Source: Schlesneria sp.
GTDB taxonomy: Bacteria; Planctomycetota; Planctomycetia; Planctomycetales; Planctomycetaceae
DNA length: 64,000 bases
Direction of reading: 5' to 3'
NCBI GenBank assembly: GCA_028291515.1
Contig: JAQGHU010000104.1
Location: forward strand, 1-64,000
The position numbers and the translations under genes are program-made. The notes under the pieces are model-generated. The model was given only the letters and a program-made list of their open reading frames with translations, searched no databases and was not told the DNA's origin. Position 1 is the first letter of the stretch, and every line of letters starts with the position of its first letter. Shown here one piece after another: positions 56,573 through 64,000 of this stretch.

Positions 56573-56944
56573 GAATAGTAGGTGTACTCTTGCTGATATG
56601 TCAGAGTACTGGTGCGACTGACAATTTTCCAACGGGACCTTCGCTTGGGACGGCAGCTTGGACCGCTTCGTGGATCTGCGACCTCTAGCGTGTACCTGAA
56701 ATAATCATTTGCTCCGCCTGAAATAAATAATTGCTCCGCAAAGATCATGTGTCTTCCGTATTGAGCCCCCACAAACCGGCTTGAGCAGGGAGCGACCAGT
56801 CGCCGCTTCGTCTCGTGAGCAACGCCGTGCGCGGCTGTCCCCAAGCTCCGCTTGTGGTTCAGCAGGTTTATCCCCGTGACTCCTTCGCATTTCCGGCTTA
56901 ATACATGACAGCACAATCCCCTGCGCTAATAACGAGTGCCTCAT
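56573..56944. other. Intergenic region with a tandem 22-bp repeat, no supported gene
   Basis: Two adjacent 22-nt units at 56695-56716 and 56717-56738 share CCTGAAATAA and TTGCTCCG, differing in the middle. They sit between the DUF1592 gene and the divergent small-protein gene. Frames on the minus strand (for example 56569-56916) have no recognisable domains. The region is a plausible binding-site tandem or the remnant of a mobile sequence, but neither is proven. Confidence 0.45.
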
Positions 56945-56960
56945 TGGCATGCCGATTGCC
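56945..56960 (+). promoter_or_regulatory. Candidate sigma-54 promoter
   Basis: TGGCATG-CCGA-TTGCC, with the invariant GG and GC separated by exactly 10 nt as sigma-54 requires. Only two of the consensus positions differ. It is 123 nt upstream of the gene at 57083, and an NtrC-type activator is encoded 0.9 kb further on. Confidence 0.6.
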
Positions 56961-57082
56961 GGGATTTGAGAGCAACGACATAGCGTCGCCCCTCTGATTC
57001 TTCCGAGCTGAGAACGTCCCACTCGGTTCGCCTTGCCAACGACTCATCGCACAACCTTTGACTGACATCTTGGAGAACATCA

Positions 57083-57397
57083 ATGGTAAGCGACTCTCAG
57101 GTCGATCGAAGTGCCCCCGCAACGTATCTGGCTGACCAGTTCTCTGACACTATTGATGCTGTGTATCAGCATGCACTCCATGAAAATCCATCCTTTCGAA
57201 ATCAAGTCGCCTATGCTGGCTATTTAGCTTCTCACGGGCGGATTCTCGACGGACTGGAACACTTCAAGCAGATCATTCAGAACGACGCTCTGGCTGCCCA
57301 GCCGGCACTTCTTCACGAGGTTGGCGAACGGATCCTGCGAATCGAAACTCGATTGGAAAATGATCCGGAACTCTGGCAGCCAATTCACCACAGTTGA
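57083..57397 (+). CDS. Small hypothetical protein (104 aa), predicted sigma-54-dependent
   Basis: GGAG lies about 8 nt upstream of the ATG at 57083. The sequence is soluble and helical (LADQFSDTIDAVYQHALHEN, YAGYLASHGRILDGLEHFKQIIQND) with no signal peptide and no recognised domain. The paired helices are somewhat TPR-like. It is preceded by a sigma-54-type promoter and followed after 68 bp by the BON-domain gene, so the two probably form one transcript. Confidence 0.72.
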   Translation: MVSDSQVDRSAPATYLADQFSDTIDAVYQHALHENPSFRNQVAYAGYLASHGRILDGLEHFKQIIQNDALAAQPALLHEVGERILRIETRLENDPELWQPIHHS

Positions 57398-57465
57398 GCG
57401 GCATCTTGAAGCGGAGCGAATGGAGTCTCCCTGCGAATTGGTTGTGGATCTTAGGATGAATCAAC

Positions 57466-57810
57466 ATGACGAACGAAAATTGCGACCCTCGAATGACAGC
57501 ATTGTTCGCCGCCCCGTCGCTAACCGACACACCTCCGAAACAACAGACGCCTGGTACCAGCGAGCGAACCAGAACGGCCCCTGAAGTTGTCGCTGCTGAT
57601 GCAGACATTCTCAGCGCAGCATCCACCGCGCTCCATCACACTGGCTATGCGCAATTGCGTGCTGTGAAGTTGTACTGCCACCATGGGCGCATCGTGCTCC
57701 AGGGCAGAATTGCGACACATTTCTTAAAACATTTTGCCCAAGAAGTTGTGCGCCATGTGCCCAACGTCAAAGAGATCGACAATGATCTGCATGTCGTCTG
57801 CAGCCGATAA
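57466..57810 (+). CDS. BON-domain protein
   Basis: 114 aa. A BON domain spans about residues 45-112: AASTALHHTGYAQLRAVKLYCHHGRIVLQGRIAT, then FAQEVVRHVPNVKEIDNDLHV, with the conserved Gly and Asn. BON domains bind phospholipid or other envelope components and are often stress-induced. The N-terminal 40 residues are disordered-looking, without a signal peptide. AGGA lies about 9 nt upstream of the ATG. It is probably co-transcribed with the preceding small gene and convergent with the NtrC-type regulator. Confidence 0.83.
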   Translation: MTNENCDPRMTALFAAPSLTDTPPKQQTPGTSERTRTAPEVVAADADILSAASTALHHTGYAQLRAVKLYCHHGRIVLQGRIATHFLKHFAQEVVRHVPNVKEIDNDLHVVCSR

Positions 57811-57939
57811 GGCCTGCCCGGCTCATGTCTAATGGCCACTTGTCTGTATCATGGTAGTAGAAAACCCCGTGATACACGACGCGGCTCATGATTTTGGGGT
57901 CTTCGACAAAGCGGTTGTTTAGTCACGATCCGCGGACAA

Positions 57940-59397
57940 CTACACCAACCCTGTATTTGGTGGCAGAACGACTTTACCGATTGCGAGATTTGCTGATCGT
58001 AACTTACTTCGCAACGTGAACCGACTGATGCCAAGGATCTCACTGGCTTTCGTCTGGTTGCCGTTGGATTGCTTGACCGCTCGTGTCAAAATCAAACGAT
58101 CAAAGTGTTCCAAGGCTCGGCGATAGAGATCCGTTTGACCGGAGGAAAACCAACCCTCCAGAACTTCGCCCAACCGCTGCCAATTCTCAGCAGGAGTGGC
58201 ATCCCCCCCGGGAGTTTCCGATGGCCCATCCAATAGTGCCTGTGGCAGGAATTCGGGAAGCAGGACAGACCCCGATGATCTCAAGAGCGCCTCTCGAATC
58301 GTGGCTTGCAGTTCGCGGATGTTCCCAGGCCAGGAATATTTCGACAACAAGGCGATGGCTTCGGGAGAGATGGACTGAATCGCCATGTCCATTTCACGAC
58401 TGCAACGCGTCACAAAGTGCATCGCCAGCAATGGAATGTCCTCGCGACGCTCACGCAGTGGCGGCAGATGAATGGCAACCCCCCTCAAACGATAGTACAG
58501 ATCTTTACGGAAGCGCCCCTCCTCAATCCGCAACTCCAGATCCTGATTGGTGGCGGCAAGGATCCGGACGTCAACGGAGATCGATTCATTTCCACCGACA
58601 CGTTCAAAGCACCGTTCCTCAAGAATCCGTAGCAGTTTCGATTGTGTATTCGGTGCCATATCTCCAACTTCATCGAGCAACAGCGTTCCCCCATGGCACT
58701 GTTCGAACTTTCCGATCCGTCGGTGGTCGGCACCGGTGAACGCCCCTTTTTCGTGACCAAACAGCTCGCTTTCCAGCAGTGCTTCCGGAATCGCCGCGCA
58801 GTTAATCGCGATGAAGGGGCCTTGATTTCGGTGACTGTGCTCAAAGATCGCTCGCGACACCAGTTCTTTGCCTGTTCCGCTCTCGCCCAGAATCAGGACG
58901 GTGACATCTTGCGCGGCGACGCGCCCGATCTCTTTGGCGACCGTCTGCATGGCAGGACTGTTCCCGATCAACTTTTCGGATTCGGATTGGCTCTTCGTGG
59001 GATTCGCCAATTTCGACGAATCGGTCGTCGCACGCTCCGAGATCTCAAACGCGCGGCTGATCACCTGCTCCAGGTGATGCAGGTCGATCGGCTTGACCAG
59101 GTAGTCGTGAGCCCCCTGTTTCATCGCTTCGATGACCGTATCGGTTGAGCCATGCCCCGTGAGGAAGACGACCAGGCTGTTCTCCGAGATTTCTCGCAGC
59201 TCATGCATGATCTGCAGACCTGATCGCTCCCCAAGATTGTGGTCCAGGAGAACGACCGCGGGCTTTAGCTCGCGCGTCTGCCGCAACCCCTCGTCGGCGG
59301 TGCGAGCCGAATAGACCTGAACTTGCTTTTGATCATAGAGGTGCTTGACGATAGAAAAGACTTCGGGATCATCGTCAATGATGAGTAGCTTGTGCAT
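57940..59397 (-). CDS. NtrC-family sigma-54-dependent response regulator
   Basis: About 485 aa. A receiver domain with Asp52 (VVLLDHNLGE) as phospho-acceptor and Lys in YLVKPIDL is followed by an AAA+ domain (GESGTGKE Walker A, the sigma-54-contacting GAFTGA loop, GGTLLLDEVGDM Walker B, WPGNIRELQ). A Fis-type helix-turn-helix ends it (NQTKASEILGISRFTLRSKL). All functional motifs are intact. The ATG at 59397 has GAGG 6 nt upstream. No cognate kinase is adjacent. Sigma-54 promoter candidates flank it on both sides (56945 and 60085). Confidence 0.95.
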   Translation of the reverse strand: MHKLLIIDDDPEVFSIVKHLYDQKQVQVYSARTADEGLRQTRELKPAVVLLDHNLGERSGLQIMHELREISENSLVVFLTGHGSTDTVIEAMKQGAHDYLVKPIDLHHLEQVISRAFEISERATTDSSKLANPTKSQSESEKLIGNSPAMQTVAKEIGRVAAQDVTVLILGESGTGKELVSRAIFEHSHRNQGPFIAINCAAIPEALLESELFGHEKGAFTGADHRRIGKFEQCHGGTLLLDEVGDMAPNTQSKLLRILEERCFERVGGNESISVDVRILAATNQDLELRIEEGRFRKDLYYRLRGVAIHLPPLRERREDIPLLAMHFVTRCSREMDMAIQSISPEAIALLSKYSWPGNIRELQATIREALLRSSGSVLLPEFLPQALLDGPSETPGGDATPAENWQRLGEVLEGWFSSGQTDLYRRALEHFDRLILTRAVKQSNGNQTKASEILGISRFTLRSKLRSANLAIGKVVLPPNTGLV

Positions 59398-60084
59398 GGC
59401 TGGCCTCTTTATTTCGTGACCGGGCATTTTCACGACAAGTGCCCATCGAACTTTCAGGACGCTCTAAGTGACAGTACATGATTCTGGTCGGGGAATGGAT
59501 GAAGATGAGGTGCCACGGTCTTGGAGTCTTCGACATGCCCGTGTCTATGACAGAGGACATGGCCACCCGAAGACGATGAGACCGTGGCACCCAAAACCAA
59601 ATTCCATAACGAACATCATCGCACACGGTCATTCAGTGGTAATGAAATGGATGGTGAGCAAATCAAATTCCGTTGCAGCGTTCTTGCATTACGTTTCCAC
59701 TGCGATTGGGGATTTTGTCGCGAGACGCCGAACAGCTTTTTTTGATCGAACTCAATAAGGAGAATATTTGTTATGAGGTTCTTCAGAGCATTGATTGGTG
59801 CTTTCAACCGATGTGGATTAGAACTCACCAGTCCGCATTCCGATATCAGTTTTTTTGTTCCTCATCGTGCGATCAGGTAACGATCAGGATGGTCGGTTCT
59901 CAGCCAGACCACGGTCTTCCTTCCGATAGCGACGATTTCACTCGAAGAAGATATCGAAATTGCAATGAATGCATTTCGATAGCGTAATTCCTTACTGCAA
60001 AGCGAATTAGGCCGATCGACCGCCCGCGGTCTCGAACCTTCCCGAGTGAAGACTTCTGGATAGACCAGTGAATTTCCAATGGGA
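59398..60084. other. Long intergenic region, AT-richer, with a palindrome
   Basis: Nearly 700 bp with no supported gene between the regulator and the GY-rich protein gene. It holds the family C element at 59509-59591 and an AT-rich stretch around 59600-59880. Short frames seen here (59673-59987 forward and 59862-60092 reverse) lack motifs and Shine-Dalgarno. Confidence 0.45.
59509..59591. repeat. Palindromic element with GTGCCAC/GTGGCAC ends (family C, copy 2)
   Basis: A perfect 13-bp arm GGTGCCACGGTCT (59509-59521) pairs with 59579-59591, and an inner GTCTTCG/CGAAGAC pair (59526-59532 and 59568-59574) extends the stem. It shares end motifs with 2079-2162 and 62603-62772. Confidence 0.72.
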
Positions 60085-60100
60085 TGGCACATCTCCTGCC
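60085..60100 (+). promoter_or_regulatory. Candidate sigma-54 promoter
   Basis: TGGCAC-ATCTCC-TGCC, with GG and GC spaced by 10 nt. It lies about 135 nt upstream of the gene at 60235 and beside the NtrC-type regulator gene. Confidence 0.58.
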
Positions 60101-60221
60101 TCGATAGACATCCCAGCGATGCCGTCGGGGTGACTTTGCATAAAGGTCACACGATTTCACTCGTTGCCGTATTCGAAGCCGCTCGATCCACATTCGGAAT
60201 TCGATTGATTCGGGCCACTAT

Positions 60222-60228
60222 GAGGAGG
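60222..60228 (+). promoter_or_regulatory. Strong ribosome-binding site that fixes the start at 60235
   Basis: GAGGAGG with 6-nt spacing to ATGATG selects this start over the open upstream frame that begins at 60079. Confidence 0.85.
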
Positions 60229-60234
60229 ACTGCG

Positions 60235-62040
60235 ATGATGAACAGATGGCAGAGAGCAATAGCAACTGGAGTCGCGCTGTCTTGTACTGCGATAAGTGCA
60301 TATGGTCAGGGACCAGTTGGTGGAGCCGTCAAAGGGGCACAAAACCAAGTCAACGGAGCCCAACAGGGAGCTCAGCGTGCTGCGGGCGGAGTGACGAATG
60401 GGGCTCAGCAAGGAGTCGGGGGAGCTGTCCAGCGGCCTCCGCAAGCCGTGCCACAGCCTCCCCGCGCCGTACAGCAGCCGCCTGCAGCAGTCCCACAGGC
60501 TCCCAAGGCGGTCCAGCCACCTCGCACTGTTGAAACGGCCCCGCGTGGGATCCAAGGCGTAGCGCCTCACATCAATACCGAGCCGAAGTCGGCCGTACCG
60601 AATGTCGCCAAGCCAGTCGTACCACCAAATCCGATCCGCCCGAATCCTGTCATTCCGAACCCCGCCGTTCCGAAAGTGAACCCCGCCGTTCCTCCGGTGA
60701 ATGCAGGACGACTGCCGTCAACGAACAATGCTGCAGATGCTGCTAAGCGAAATCTGCCAGAGGAAGTACGGACCAATAAGGTTCCCGCCAACGGAGCACT
60801 GGATGCCGCAAATCGAAATTTGCCTCATCGACCAGTGGCTGGTGCCCAGCACAACCTCGGTGGGACGCAGATTAATGTCGGCCCACGCCAGATCAATATC
60901 GCGAACAATGGCTATCGTCCCGCTTACAACCAACACCCTCGCTGGTACGCTGGGTATTGGAATGGCAACTACGGATCGGGTTGGGGTTATGGTGGAGGTT
61001 GGGGCAATGGATACTATGGCAATAACGCTTATGGCTATCGGCCATTGGGTTGGGGCTTAGGCGCGTGGGGTTTGGGGACACTCGCCTACAACAGCGGATA
61101 CCTGGGTTATAGCAATCCGTACTACACCAGCGGCGGATACAACGGCTACAACTACGCACAGCCGATTCCCGTCGCCTATGACACGACATCGACCGCCGTC
61201 AGCAGCGACAACTCAACGGATGACGTTCTCCAGGCAGCGGTGACAGCATTCCAGCAGAACGATTACGATCAGGCTCTGGACATCGTCAACAAGGGAATCA
61301 CCCAATCACCAAGCGATGCGGTATTGCATGAATTCCGCGGATTGGTCTTATTCGCCAAAGCTGACTACCAGCAAGCGGCAGCCACAATCAACTCTGTTCT
61401 GGCAGTCGGTCCTGGTTGGAATTGGGAGACGATTCGAAAGATCTATCCCAGTGTCGCAATCTACACAAACCAGTTGCGATCATTGGAATCCTTCGTAAAG
61501 CAGAATCCGCAAGATAGCGCATCGCGTTTTCTGCTGGCCTACCACTATATGATCGGCGGCCACCAGGATGCCGCGGCCAGCAAGCTGGCCGACGTTGTCA
61601 GGCTGACACCGGACGACCGCGTCGCGGCAGACCTGCTGCAAATGCTGAAAGCCCCGGCTCCAGGTACGAATGATGCCCAAACGGCCGCCACACCATCACC
61701 CCAGCCACCAGCGCCGGCCAATCGCCCCGCTGCCGCTGATTCAAATATCGATCCTGCCACGCTGGTCGGATCATGGAGTGCCTCTCGTGACGACGGCTCT
61801 CAATTCAGCCTCACGCTGAATAAGGACGGCACCTTCACCTGGAAGTTCAATCAGAAAAACGCCGACCAGTCCTTCGATGGCAAATATACAGTCGAAGGAA
61901 ATGTCCTGGCGCTCGAACGAAAGGACGGCGGTTCGCTTGTCGCAACGGTCACTCCAGATGGCGAACAGAAGTTCAACTTCAAATTGCTGGGCGCACCGCC
62001 AAGCGATCCGGGATTGAATTTCGCTTCGGCGAATCAGTAG
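60235..62040 (+). CDS. Exported TPR protein with a Gln/Ala/Pro-rich N-terminus and a Gly/Tyr-rich middle
   Basis: About 601 aa. The signal peptide is MMNRWQRAIATGVALSCTAISAYG. A repetitive region follows (GAQQGAQRAAGG, then PPQAVPQPP-type units, about residues 25-210), then a Gly/Tyr/Asn/Trp-rich segment (about residues 240-320, for example YWNGNYGSGWGYGGG). TPR-like helices come next (about residues 330-480; AFQQNDYDQALDIVNKGITQ, LHEFRGLVLFAKADYQQAAATINSVL), and a lipocalin-like beta domain (VGSWSASRDDGSQFSLTLNKDG) ends it. It is probably a surface or envelope protein. Preceded by a sigma-54 promoter candidate. Confidence 0.85.
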   Translation: MMNRWQRAIATGVALSCTAISAYGQGPVGGAVKGAQNQVNGAQQGAQRAAGGVTNGAQQGVGGAVQRPPQAVPQPPRAVQQPPAAVPQAPKAVQPPRTVETAPRGIQGVAPHINTEPKSAVPNVAKPVVPPNPIRPNPVIPNPAVPKVNPAVPPVNAGRLPSTNNAADAAKRNLPEEVRTNKVPANGALDAANRNLPHRPVAGAQHNLGGTQINVGPRQINIANNGYRPAYNQHPRWYAGYWNGNYGSGWGYGGGWGNGYYGNNAYGYRPLGWGLGAWGLGTLAYNSGYLGYSNPYYTSGGYNGYNYAQPIPVAYDTTSTAVSSDNSTDDVLQAAVTAFQQNDYDQALDIVNKGITQSPSDAVLHEFRGLVLFAKADYQQAAATINSVLAVGPGWNWETIRKIYPSVAIYTNQLRSLESFVKQNPQDSASRFLLAYHYMIGGHQDAAASKLADVVRLTPDDRVAADLLQMLKAPAPGTNDAQTAATPSPQPPAPANRPAAADSNIDPATLVGSWSASRDDGSQFSLTLNKDGTFTWKFNQKNADQSFDGKYTVEGNVLALERKDGGSLVATVTPDGEQKFNFKLLGAPPSDPGLNFASANQ

Positions 62041-62062
62041 TCGCCGATCATTGTTACAGCGG

Positions 62063-62083
62063 GCCACGATCTTGTATCGTGGC
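62063..62083 (+). terminator. Hairpin after the TPR protein gene
   Basis: GCCACGAT-CTTGT-ATCGTGGC, an 8-bp perfect stem 23 nt after the stop. No T-run follows, so it may be a partial terminator. Confidence 0.45.
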
Positions 62084-62111
62084 TCGCCTTGCTCACCCCA
62101 TGGAACACCGC

Positions 62112-62492
62112 ATGTCGAAGAATAGCGATTATCAGTTAGAACAGCCGATCTTCCACGACGATCTCGATTCGACCCCTCTCACGAATGAGTACGTCAAACA
62201 GAAACGCGACGAACTCGTTGAATCAACTCAGTCCCGCCTGGAAGTCCTCGACCACGAACTGGCACGGCTCGATCAGCAAGCACGTGAGTCCAGCGACGAA
62301 GTCCGAGCAAACTGGCTCGTGACACGGACGAATCTGGCCCGTCACCGCCGCCTGGCATGGGAACAACTCGAAAGCTTAAGGTCGCACGACGCTGAACCTT
62401 GGTCGCAGGAAACCTATGTGCTCGACGATGCACGCCAAAACTTCTCCGCGGCAATCTCAGAAGCGCGGAAGCAACTGCGGCGCACTCGCTAG
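62112..62492 (+). CDS. Small helical hypothetical protein (126 aa)
   Basis: Starts MSKNSDYQLEQPIF and is highly charged and helical, with coiled-coil segments (QKRDELVESTQSRLEVLDHELARLDQQ, DARQNFSAAISEARKQLRR). No signal peptide and no recognised family. The start at 62112 is preferred; 62079 and 62100 are alternatives and no Shine-Dalgarno is decisive. It follows the TPR protein gene by about 70 bp, beyond a hairpin. Confidence 0.6.
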   Translation: MSKNSDYQLEQPIFHDDLDSTPLTNEYVKQKRDELVESTQSRLEVLDHELARLDQQARESSDEVRANWLVTRTNLARHRRLAWEQLESLRSHDAEPWSQETYVLDDARQNFSAAISEARKQLRRTR

Positions 62493-62526
62493 GACCTCCG
62501 CCCGAAGGCAACGCTGCGAACGATGT

Positions 62527-62560
62527 GATCGTTTAACCACGTGGGCAGCGCCCCCGCGCG
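62527..62560 (-). repeat. Dispersed 34-bp repeat (family A, copy 3)
   Basis: Inverse complement of 199-232 and 19356-19389 with a few substitutions; the GGTTAAACGATC end is fully kept. Confidence 0.7.
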
Positions 62561-62602
62561 ACAACGCAGTGAACGATTGTTGTGCTTAGAAATACGAGAG
62601 AC

Positions 62603-62772
62603 GTGCCACTGGTTGGCCGCTTCGGACAACCAGTGCCGATGCGAGTTGACCATAAGGCAATCCATTCGCGCCTCGTGCCCAACGAGAACTGCAAAAACAT
62701 TCAGAAACACTTTTGCGAGTGGCTGCTCAATAGCAATCGTGCTGGTTGTCCGAAGCGGCCAACCAGTGGCAC
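62603..62772. repeat. 31-bp perfect inverted repeat with GTGCCAC/GTGGCAC ends (family C, copy 3)
   Basis: Bases 62603-62633 and 62742-62772 are perfect inverse complements around a spacer of 108 nt. Each arm is itself a near-palindrome built on CTGGTTG and CAACCAG. The structure is that of a miniature transposable element or a very stable hairpin; no ORF spans it. Confidence 0.85.
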
Positions 62773-62872
62773 AACCGTGTTTATTCAAGGGAACAAATCC
62801 TTCACGGCACTACCCACGCGATCAAACGACCAATCCTGGGCCTGTCTGCATTTTTAAAGCCTCCGACCGCGG

Positions 62873-63480
62873 TCATTCCTGCGACGGGTGGCCGCCGATT
62901 TCCGTCTGTGGTAGTGACTCGCGGAGGCGGCGCACTTCGCTGTCCGTAACCATTGAGGTGTCATACAGCCATAGGTGGGTCAGCGATTTCAGCCTGCTCA
63001 GTTCCTTGAGGCCGGCATCCGTGATCAAAGTGCTACTGAGGTTGAGTTTCGTGAGGTTTTCGAGATTGCCGAGTTCCTTCAACCCGTCGTCCGTAATGTC
63101 GGTCCAATCAAGTTCGAGTCGCTTCAACTTCTTGAGTTTACAGACTTCCCGCAGACCAACGTCCGTCACCTTGGCACGCGAGAGTTCAAGCCATTCCAAG
63201 TTCTGGAGTTCGCTGATCCTGGCGATGCCGATGTCGGTGAGAGCGTGGCCTTCGTAACAAAGCTTCTTCAATTTCCTCTGTCTCAACACGAATGGTGCCC
63301 ATCCATCTCCGACATATGTCCTTTCGAGAATGATCTCTGTGAGATTCGAGAGTCCGTCCAACTCTTTCAAGCCATCGTCCGTGATCGGATTATAGCTGAG
63401 ATGCAGTGACGTCAGTTGTTTGTACTCGCCGACAAACTTCAGGCAGTCGTCTGAGATCTCGGTTTGAGTGTCGTCAGGCT
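62873..63480 (-). pseudogene. C-terminal part of an LRR protein, frameshifted from the upstream part
   Basis: The frame reads LRRs of about 24 residues (SRAKVTDVGLREVCKLKKL, RLELDWTDITDDGLKELGNL and the like) to a stop at 62873. The LRR pattern continues without a break into the 63439-64000 frame, but in a different reading frame. The codons before 63370 still read TEISDDCLKFVGEYKQL, SLHLSYNPITDDGLKEL, so the change of frame is near 63460-63480. It is either a real frameshift or a sequence error. No start codon with a Shine-Dalgarno is visible for this part alone. Confidence 0.7.
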
Positions 63481-64000
63481 TGGAAGAGCGGCCAGTTCCT
63501 TGACCCCCCGGTCCGTGATCGCAGTGCAGGCGACATATAACACAGCCAGTTTCTTGTGCTGTTTGAGATCCTTTATTGCAGCATCAGTGATTTGTGTCTT
63601 GTAGAGGCAGAGCGATTCCAAGTCGTTCAGTCCGCCGAGTTCACTCAAACCACTGATCGCGGTATGAGAAAGCACGAGAGTCTTGACCGTTTTCAGATAA
63701 GCCAGCCCCGCATTCGTCACATTTGTGAACGTCAGGTCGAGTGTCGTCAGCTGCTTAAGTTCCGCCAGTTCCATCAATCCGGCATCTGTGACCTTGGCAT
63801 TCGTCAGCTGCAGTGTCGTCAGCTTGCTGAGTGTCTTGATCTCCTTCAGGCTCTCATCCGTGATCCGACACCTGTCCAAGTTGAGCGTTTGGAGGTCGTG
63901 GAGTTCACTGATCCCCTTCAATTCCGCATCAGTAATCTTGCTGCCTGCGAGATCGACGCCAATCACGGGACGACCCGGCAACGCTTCGTCTCTGGTGAAG
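63439..64000 (-). CDS. LRR protein, 5' part, running off the right edge
   Basis: About 186 codons in the window, open to the edge (TRDEALPGRPVIGVDLAGSKITD), so the true start is beyond it. Seven or so LRRs of the ITDxGLKEL type follow (ITDESLKEIKTLSKL, VTDAGLMELAELKQL, ITDAAIKDLKQHKKL). The frame stops at 63439 shortly after SLTTLKPRSQTTA, where the LRR pattern resumes in another frame (see the downstream pseudogene part). If the shift is an error, the two parts form one LRR protein of at least about 370 residues. Confidence 0.7.
   Translation of the reverse strand, partial: FTRDEALPGRPVIGVDLAGSKITDAELKGISELHDLQTLNLDRCRITDESLKEIKTLSKLTTLQLTNAKVTDAGLMELAELKQLTTLDLTFTNVTNAGLAYLKTVKTLVLSHTAISGLSELGGLNDLESLCLYKTQITDAAIKDLKQHKKLAVLYVACTAITDRGVKELAALPSLTTLKPRSQTTA

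Larger units (their letters stand above)
62493..62872. other. Intergenic region largely occupied by repeats
   Basis: 380 bp with no gene. It contains family A copy 3 (62527-62560) and family C copy 3 (62603-62772). It separates the small helical protein from the end of the LRR gene. Confidence 0.6.

Noticed and set aside
56569-56916. Minus-strand frame of 115 codons, considered as a possible transposase or intron remnant
   Set aside because: No transposase or reverse-transcriptase motif could be recognised; the tandem repeat lies inside it.
59673-59987. 104-codon frame in the AT-rich region near the sigma-54 regulator
   Set aside because: No motif, no ribosome-binding site and a base composition unlike the surrounding genes.
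62079-62111. Upstream start (MARLAHPMEHR) for the small helical protein
   Set aside because: It overlaps the end of a hairpin region; the ATG at 62112 is simpler, although no Shine-Dalgarno decides it.
1-64000. CRISPR array, intact insertion sequence or prophage
   Set aside because: No regularly spaced repeats, no complete transposase and no phage structural genes were seen.

Overview
The window is a chromosomal segment from a planctomycete (phylum Planctomycetota, most likely order Planctomycetales). The evidence is the density of families nearly diagnostic of that group: PSCyt1/DUF1549/DUF1553 cytochrome-like giants, DUF1501 and DUF1552 Tat-exported proteins, a DUF1592/1588/1585 protein, a DUF1559 prepilin-like protein with its small lipoprotein, and PSCyt1-WD40 and LRR proteins. 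The DNA is moderately GC-rich by eye, genes are loosely packed, and many leaders are long. Housekeeping genes present are prs, purD, rpsD, an adenylate kinase, uvrB and a tRNA-dihydrouridine synthase. No rRNA, tRNA, CRISPR array, intact transposase or prophage was seen.

Layout. 1-2.3 kb: a gene cut by the left edge, a long inverted repeat and a GT-C-like membrane protein. 2.3-7 kb: an RND efflux adaptor/permease pair behind a candidate operator. 7-13.8 kb: Dus, a coiled-coil protein, a rhomboid-fold protein lacking its catalytic serine, an esterase, prs and a GlcF-like Fe-S protein. 14-24 kb: a sugar-dehydrogenase/dihaem cytochrome fusion, DUF1559 plus lipoprotein, a DUF1553/DUF1501 pair and purD. 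24.7-31.8 kb: an RRM protein, a small zinc-ribbon protein, rpsD, a short adenylate kinase, uvrB, a small conserved-looking ORF and glycerate 2-kinase. 31.8-42.4 kb: an LRR membrane protein and a four-gene operon (PSCyt1-WD40, two DUF1549/DUF1553 proteins, DUF1501). 42.4-51.6 kb: an exported protein of unknown family, an M28 peptidase with PDZ domains, a signalling cluster (receiver-ATPase, HPt, degenerate receiver, FHA-GAF histidine kinase) and a DUF1570-like lipoprotein. 51.8-56.6 kb: a sugar isomerase-like protein and a DUF1592/DUF1552 operon. 57-62.5 kb: two small proteins (one BON), an NtrC-type sigma-54 activator, a Gly/Tyr-rich TPR protein and a small helical protein. 62.9-64 kb: an LRR gene with an apparent frameshift, running off the right edge.

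How parts may work together. The three PSCyt/DUF loci each combine a large exported haem-motif protein with a Tat-exported partner, so they look like paralogous exported redox or degradative systems. The NtrC-type regulator lies between two genes that each carry a good sigma-54 promoter candidate, suggesting a compact sigma-54 regulon for envelope proteins. GlcF and glycerate 2-kinase both belong to glycolate/glycerate metabolism, although they are not adjacent.

The most unusual non-coding content is three families of dispersed palindromic repeats. One has GTGCCAC/GTGGCAC ends. One has a core reading TCCCGCCTGCGCGGGA. One is a 34-bp unit found three times, once as a 20-bp perfect inverted repeat. 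All assignments come from reading motifs by eye; no database search or structure prediction was run.
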